From contig JACRGU010000021.1 of the NCBI GenBank assembly GCA_016212245.1, positions 1 through 28,725 on the forward strand: DNA of 28,725 nucleotides. Direction: 5' to 3'. This document shows positions 25,452 through 28,725 of the stretch, one piece after another. Within the stretch, counting starts at the first letter, position 1. Each line of letters begins with the position of its first letter. Source of the stretch: Nitrospirota bacterium. GTDB taxonomy: Bacteria; Nitrospirota; Thermodesulfovibrionia; Thermodesulfovibrionales; SM23-35. The notes beneath the pieces are model-generated. The model saw nothing but the letters and a program-made list of their open reading frames with translations, made no database searches and was not told the DNA's origin. A program made the translations under genes and the position numbers.

Positions 25452-26060
25452 GTGAAAGTTTTTTCTTTTGTGACTCTATCTCTACTTTTGGGTTTTATAT
25501 GCGGATGTGTAACGGTGCCGGAGACGAAGGTCTATAACATAAGATTCAGTAATGATATCATTAAAAAGTCTTCAGACCCAAACTTGGGCCCGATAACATT
25601 ATTTCCGGTTCAGGCAGAGAAGTACCTCAAGCAGCCTTTCATGGTTTACAGGAAATCCCCCTATCAGATAGTGATCTCAAAATTTAACCGTTGGGATTCA
25701 GCACCGAGGGATATTCTGACAAAAAAGATAAACGAGGCACTCTATTCATGCAACCTGTTTTCAAATGTATATATCTCTAATTTCCAGGAAGAAGGCAGTC
25801 TCGGCCTAAGGGTCAATCTCAGGAAATTTGAACGCTCCGATAATCCAGATGGCTCCACCAGTGCAGAGTTAGAATACGAGGCCAGGCTTTTAGACCCCGC
25901 AGGAAAGGAGATTTATCAAAGGATTTTTTCCCTAAAGAAGGCGGTAAGCGATAGCAATCCATCTCACCTTGCAGAGGCCATGAGTCAGCTCATCGAGGCA
26001 GGTATAAGTGGACTTATATCTGACCTCTCCTCTGTAAGTTATCGGTCAATAGTCAATTAA
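25452..26060 (+). CDS. ABC-type transport auxiliary lipoprotein (PqiC-like)
   Basis: A 202-residue putative lipoprotein. The signal peptide is MKVFSFVTLSLLLGFICGC with the lipobox ICGC, giving mature Cys at residue 19. The rest (KVYNIRFSND, VYRKSPYQIVISKFNRWDSAPRDILTKKI, LYSCNLFSNVYIS) matches the ABC-transport auxiliary family (PqiC/YmbA fold), which accompanies MCE transporters at the outer membrane. The start is GTG at 25452 with AGGAGG five bases upstream, immediately after the MlaD stop. It closes the operon, and a transposase element follows 7 bases later. It may take the place of a periplasmic MlaC or outer-membrane MlaA, which are absent here. Confidence 0.85.
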   Translation: MKVFSFVTLSLLLGFICGCVTVPETKVYNIRFSNDIIKKSSDPNLGPITLFPVQAEKYLKQPFMVYRKSPYQIVISKFNRWDSAPRDILTKKINEALYSCNLFSNVYISNFQEEGSLGLRVNLRKFERSDNPDGSTSAELEYEARLLDPAGKEIYQRIFSLKKAVSDSNPSHLAEAMSQLIEAGISGLISDLSSVSYRSIVN

Positions 26061-26066
26061 CAAAAG

Positions 26067-26091
26067 GAAAAAGGGGACGGTTCTATTTTCT
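26067..26091 (+). repeat. Left inverted repeat of RAYT cassette
   Basis: 25-base arm, identical to the reverse complement of 26818-26842. It begins seven bases after the lipoprotein stop codon. Confidence 0.85.
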
Positions 26092-26109
26092 TGACAAAAG
26101 GGATAGGAA

Positions 26110-26826
26110 ATGATAGATTCTGGACATGCCAAGGACAGCAAGGATAGCGCCGAAGGAATACCTATATACCATATACTAACAAGAGGCAATAATCGACAGG
26201 ATGTTTTCAGGCATGAAATAGACTATAAGAAGTATGCCGAGATACTACAAAGATACAAAGAGAGATATAAGTTTAGAGTATATCATTATGTATTGATGAG
26301 GAATCATATCCATCTTGTCATTGAACCCACAGAAAAAGGCGGTACTTTAGCGGAGATAATGAAGGGAATAAACCTGTCATATGCACAATATTATAAAGCC
26401 CGCTATAAGCACATTGGCCATTTCTGGCAGGATAGATACAAAAGCATCATAATATCGAAAGACGATTACCTGCTTGCCTGCGGAAGCTATGTTGAGTTAA
26501 ATCCGGTGAGGGCAAAGGTGGTAGAAGACCCTAAAGATTACAAATGGAGCAGTTACAATGCATATGCTTATGGTAAGAAAGATGCAATAATAGACGAGCA
26601 TCCGATTTTCAATGGCCTTGCAGGCAGCGATGCGGAACGAAGGAAGAAGTATAGGGAGTTTATAAAAGGGATGGTCAAAGAAAAGAATATGATGAAGGGT
26701 GAGATGAACAGGAGGGTGATATACGGCAGTGAAGATTTCGAGGATAAAGTAACTAAAGAATATAATGTTGATGCGATAGTAAAGCTAAAAGGTAGGCCGA
26801 AAAAGGGTCAAGATGATAGAAAATAG
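26110..26826 (+). CDS. REP-associated tyrosine transposase (Y1/RAYT), N-terminus frameshifted
   Basis: A 238-residue frame with the single-tyrosine (IS200-like, RAYT) transposase domain. The HUH motif is RNHIHLVIEP (about residues 62-71), and the family blocks YHILTRGNNRQDVF, GHFWQDRYKSIII and YVELNPVRAKVV are present; the candidate catalytic Tyr is in CGSYVELNP. The first 16-18 residues (MIDSGHAKDSKDSAEG) are not family-like. The usual N-terminus MPRTARIAPKEY is instead found in the +1 frame from the ATG at 26126 to about 26161. A two-base excess in the TATATA run near 26161-26170 explains the break. The protein may still be made from the ATG at 26110, which has GGA close upstream. Confidence 0.85.
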   Translation: MIDSGHAKDSKDSAEGIPIYHILTRGNNRQDVFRHEIDYKKYAEILQRYKERYKFRVYHYVLMRNHIHLVIEPTEKGGTLAEIMKGINLSYAQYYKARYKHIGHFWQDRYKSIIISKDDYLLACGSYVELNPVRAKVVEDPKDYKWSSYNAYAYGKKDAIIDEHPIFNGLAGSDAERRKKYREFIKGMVKEKNMMKGEMNRRVIYGSEDFEDKVTKEYNVDAIVKLKGRPKKGQDDRK

Positions 26827-26842
26827 AACCGTCCCCTTTTTC
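26818..26842 (-). repeat. Right inverted repeat of RAYT cassette
   Basis: 25-base arm, identical to the reverse complement of 26067-26091. It contains the TAG stop of the transposase (26824-26826) and ends five bases before the alcohol dehydrogenase stop. Confidence 0.85.
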
Positions 26843-26847
26843 TTTTT

Positions 26848-27864
26848 CTATGGAATAAGTGCATACTTTATCCCTTTACCTTTTGCCAATTTAATGAATA
26901 CCTTTCCTATATCTTTCAATAGATGACGTCCTGAGATCAATTTTAATACTTTAATTTCCCTTGATTTTAAAAGATTATATGCCTCTTTCACATCATCCGG
27001 AGTGAAATGGAATACTCCCCTGAGTGTTATCTCATCGTAATGAAGCCTTCCTGCGTCATAGGTTACAGTAGTTCCAGTCTTACAGCCTCCAAAAAGGATT
27101 ACTGTTCCTCCCTTCCTTACATAATTGACAGATGATTGCCATACATCAGGCTGTCCTGTGCATTCAAATACATAATCCACACCAAGCCCATCTGTGAATT
27201 TTTTTAATATATTTTTAAGTTTATCTGGTGTGACTGCAAATGTAGCACCAAGACTCTTTGCGAGTGTTAGTCTTTTTTTCTCAAGCCCTGTGATTATTAC
27301 ATCCGCTCCTTTATTTCTTAATAATAGAAGATGTGAGAGTCCAATGGAGCCTGCTCCAATTATAAGTGCCTTGTCACCTTTTTTGATTCTCAGGTCATGC
27401 ATACCGTGAATCACACATGACAAAGGCTCAAGGAATGCAGCCTCTTCAAAGGTAAGACTGTCAGGCTTGTGGAAGACATTCTGCTTTACGATATGGGTAG
27501 GTAATAGTATGTACTCTGCAAAGGCACCCAACACCTTTGTAGACATGATATTTTCGCAGAGATTATAGAGTCCTTTTTTGCAGAATATACACTCATTGCA
27601 TGGTGCACTATGGACCGCCATAATCTCATCACCTACCCTAAATTTTTTGACTCTTTTCCCTACATCTGCAACTACTCCGGAGAACTCATGGCCAAATAAC
27701 CCAGGCATAGGTATCATGGGATGACCTCTAAGGAATGCCTTTAAATCAGTACCACAGGTAAGAGAGGATTTTATCTTAACGAGGATTTCTCCCTCAGAGG
27801 GTTTAGGGATGGCTACCTCACGCAGTTCGATGGTGCCTGGTTTTATAAGAAAGCTCGCCAGCAC
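26848..27864 (-). CDS. Zinc-dependent medium-chain alcohol/polyol dehydrogenase
   Basis: A 338-residue NAD(P)-dependent dehydrogenase of the zinc MDR family (sorbitol/threonine dehydrogenase type). The catalytic zinc site is seen as Cys in LTCGTDLKAF, the pair in FGHEFSG and Glu in FLEPLSC. The structural zinc cysteines are in APCNECIFCKKGLYNLC (about residues 93-109). The Rossmann fold is at ALIIGAGSIGLSHLLLLRNKG. The substrate cannot be told from sequence. The start is a GTG at 27864. Its 3' end faces the transposase cassette; its 5' end is divergent from larC across 143 bases. Confidence 0.88.
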   Translation of the reverse strand: MLASFLIKPGTIELREVAIPKPSEGEILVKIKSSLTCGTDLKAFLRGHPMIPMPGLFGHEFSGVVADVGKRVKKFRVGDEIMAVHSAPCNECIFCKKGLYNLCENIMSTKVLGAFAEYILLPTHIVKQNVFHKPDSLTFEEAAFLEPLSCVIHGMHDLRIKKGDKALIIGAGSIGLSHLLLLRNKGADVIITGLEKKRLTLAKSLGATFAVTPDKLKNILKKFTDGLGVDYVFECTGQPDVWQSSVNYVRKGGTVILFGGCKTGTTVTYDAGRLHYDEITLRGVFHFTPDDVKEAYNLLKSREIKVLKLISGRHLLKDIGKVFIKLAKGKGIKYALIP

Positions 27865-28007
27865 TATCTAAAACTCCAGCTTACCATAGCTGAAAATAAC
27901 TTAAAAGAAAAGAATATGTCAAACGGTTAATATTAGACTTTATAAGGAATTTGTTTTCGGGTAATATTTACTGGGGTTGAAATTAATTGAAATTATAGGA
28001 GGGCTTT

Positions 28008-28725
28008 TTGAAGATAGCTTATTTTGACTGTTTTTCCGGAATAAGTGGTGATATGTGCCTTGGGGCACTTGTTGATGCAGGTGTCTCTATAAAAAAGTTA
28101 GAGAATGAGCTCAGAAAGATTCCCATAAAGGGCTATAAGCTTAGAGCTAAAAAGGTTAAGCGTGCAGGATTTAGTGCAACAAAAGTTGATGTTGTTCAAA
28201 ACTCCGACCCCGAATCAAGTTCAGGGCGAACTCCGAACTCCGAACTAAGGAGATGGAAAGGGATTGAGAAGATAATTAGGAATTCTTCCCTATCAGATGA
28301 GATTAAACAAAAGGGGCTTAAAATCTTCAGGAGGCTTTTTGAAGCAGAGACAAAGGTTCATGATGAGGCTATTGATAAGGTTCATTTCCATGAACTTGGT
28401 GGTGTGGATTGTATTGTGGATATTTTTGGGACGATTACAGGTCTTGATATACTTAGTGTAGAAAAGGTCTATTCATCCCCTATAAATCTTGGGAATGGTT
28501 CTGTTAAGGCAGTGCATGGAGTCCTCCCTGTGCCTGCACCTGCAACAGCTGAAATTTTGAAGGGAGTACCTGTGTATTCAACAAGTCCTGAATTTAATTC
28601 AGGATCATTTGAACTGACTACACCAACAGGTGCAGCAATACTTAAAGGGCTTTCATCAGGATTTGGAGATATACCAGTTATGACTGTTGAAAAGATTGGT
28701 ATTGGTGCTGGGAGTAGAGATTTTA
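28008..28725 (+). CDS. larC: LarC-type nickel-pincer cofactor insertion protein, 5' part
   Basis: LarC inserts nickel into the pyridinium-based pincer cofactor of lactate racemase and related enzymes. The reading frame begins with a TTG at 28008, preceded at four bases by AGGAGGG (27997-28003); there is no ATG start. It reads KIAYFDCFSGISGDMCLGAL, the family signature, then VHFHELGGVDCIVDIFG, GNGSVKAVHGVLPVPAPATAEIL and ELTTPTGAAIL. It remains open to the window edge, so about 239 residues are seen of an expected 390-430. Residues about 64-81 (including RTPNSEL) are foreign and come from a 7-base repeat. larB, larE or larA are not visible on this side. Confidence 0.93.
   Translation, partial: MKIAYFDCFSGISGDMCLGALVDAGVSIKKLENELRKIPIKGYKLRAKKVKRAGFSATKVDVVQNSDPESSSGRTPNSELRRWKGIEKIIRNSSLSDEIKQKGLKIFRRLFEAETKVHDEAIDKVHFHELGGVDCIVDIFGTITGLDILSVEKVYSSPINLGNGSVKAVHGVLPVPAPATAEILKGVPVYSTSPEFNSGSFELTTPTGAAILKGLSSGFGDIPVMTVEKIGIGAGSRDF
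28199..28250. repeat. In-frame heptanucleotide tract in larC
   Basis: GAACTCC, GAACTCC, GAACTAA follow in 7-base phase after looser copies (AACTCCG, ACCCCGA, ATCAAGT, TCAGGGC). The unit is the complement of GAGTTCG found in the Gfo/Idh gene. It is translated as part of larC and gives RTPNSEL, the same peptide as in the Gfo/Idh insertion. Confidence 0.75.

Larger units (their letters stand above)
26067..26842 (+). mobile_element. RAYT gene cassette bounded by 25-bp perfect inverted repeats
   Basis: The left arm at 26067-26091 and right arm at 26818-26842 are exact complements over 25 bases; both contain GGGGACGGTTCTA or its complement. They bracket a Y1-type transposase gene whose stop codon lies in the right arm. 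The element sits between the lipoprotein stop and the convergent alcohol dehydrogenase stop, a harmless place. No target duplication is visible. Sequences with this GGGGACGGTTCTATTTT core are ones I associate with such transposases in related genomes. Confidence 0.8.

Noticed and set aside
26067..26842. The two 25-bp arms as a bidirectional transcription terminator
   Set aside because: The arms are more than 700 bases apart and each alone is not a hairpin.
27865..28007. Riboswitch (for example nickel/cobalt) upstream of larC
   Set aside because: The 143-base gap shows no conserved stem or loop pattern that I recognise; only a ribosome binding site is clear.

Overview
The window looks like a chromosome segment of a moderately AT-rich Gram-negative bacterium. 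Outer-membrane traits are an Mla-type lipid transport operon, two lipoproteins and a nucleotide-sugar oxidoreductase/aminotransferase pair of the kind used for lipid A or surface sugars. Gene content and dispersed repeat style suggest Nitrospirota (Thermodesulfovibrio-like) or a related deltaproteobacterial-type lineage. That placement is inference; there is no rRNA or marker gene to fix it.

Layout. 1-1050: a DUF4160/DUF2442 gene pair, then a truncated IS110-family transposase start with inverted repeats in front of it. 1054-3200 (minus): DegT-type aminotransferase and Gfo/Idh/MocA dehydrogenase, probably a GnnB/GnnA-like pair. 3338-4166 (plus): a TPR lipoprotein and tRNA-Pro(UGG). 4059-8218 (minus): a tight row of rnr, 6-phosphofructokinase and a DUF2400/TIGR02757 protein whose 3' end runs antisense through tRNA-Pro. 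8507-17939 (minus): a nearly continuous row of purF, M29 aminopeptidase, a secreted HAD-like protein, a TIGR01212 radical SAM protein, tRNA-Arg(CCU), mntP, an inositol-monophosphatase-family enzyme, a membrane-anchored transglutaminase, and an ABC ATPase with its permease. 18007-19398 (plus): selA, divergent from purF. 19414-20824 (minus): a two-CW cysteine-rich protein and hisC. 20910-26060 (plus): seven tightly packed genes. 26067-26842: a REP-associated (Y1/RAYT) transposase gene between perfect 25-bp inverted repeats. 26848-27864 (minus): a zinc alcohol dehydrogenase-family enzyme. 28008-end (plus): the 5' part of larC.

The most interesting system is 20910-26060. A GAF-SpoIIE (RsbU-like) phosphatase, an RsbW-like kinase and a STAS protein are translationally coupled to MlaE-MlaF-MlaD and an ABC-auxiliary lipoprotein. 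MlaB, the known regulatory subunit of the Mla ABC transporter, is itself a STAS protein. The arrangement therefore suggests lipid transport gated by a phosphorylation-based partner switch.

A second theme is small repeats inserted in frame into housekeeping genes. Heptanucleotide-phased tracts occur in the Gfo/Idh, transglutaminase and larC genes and in one intergenic array. A GGGGGG/CCCCCC palindrome lies in rnr, and a 10-bp hairpin lies in hisC. Third, two protein genes run into tRNA genes: in one the stop codon lies in the D arm of a tRNA on the same strand, in the other the C-terminal codons are antisense tRNA.
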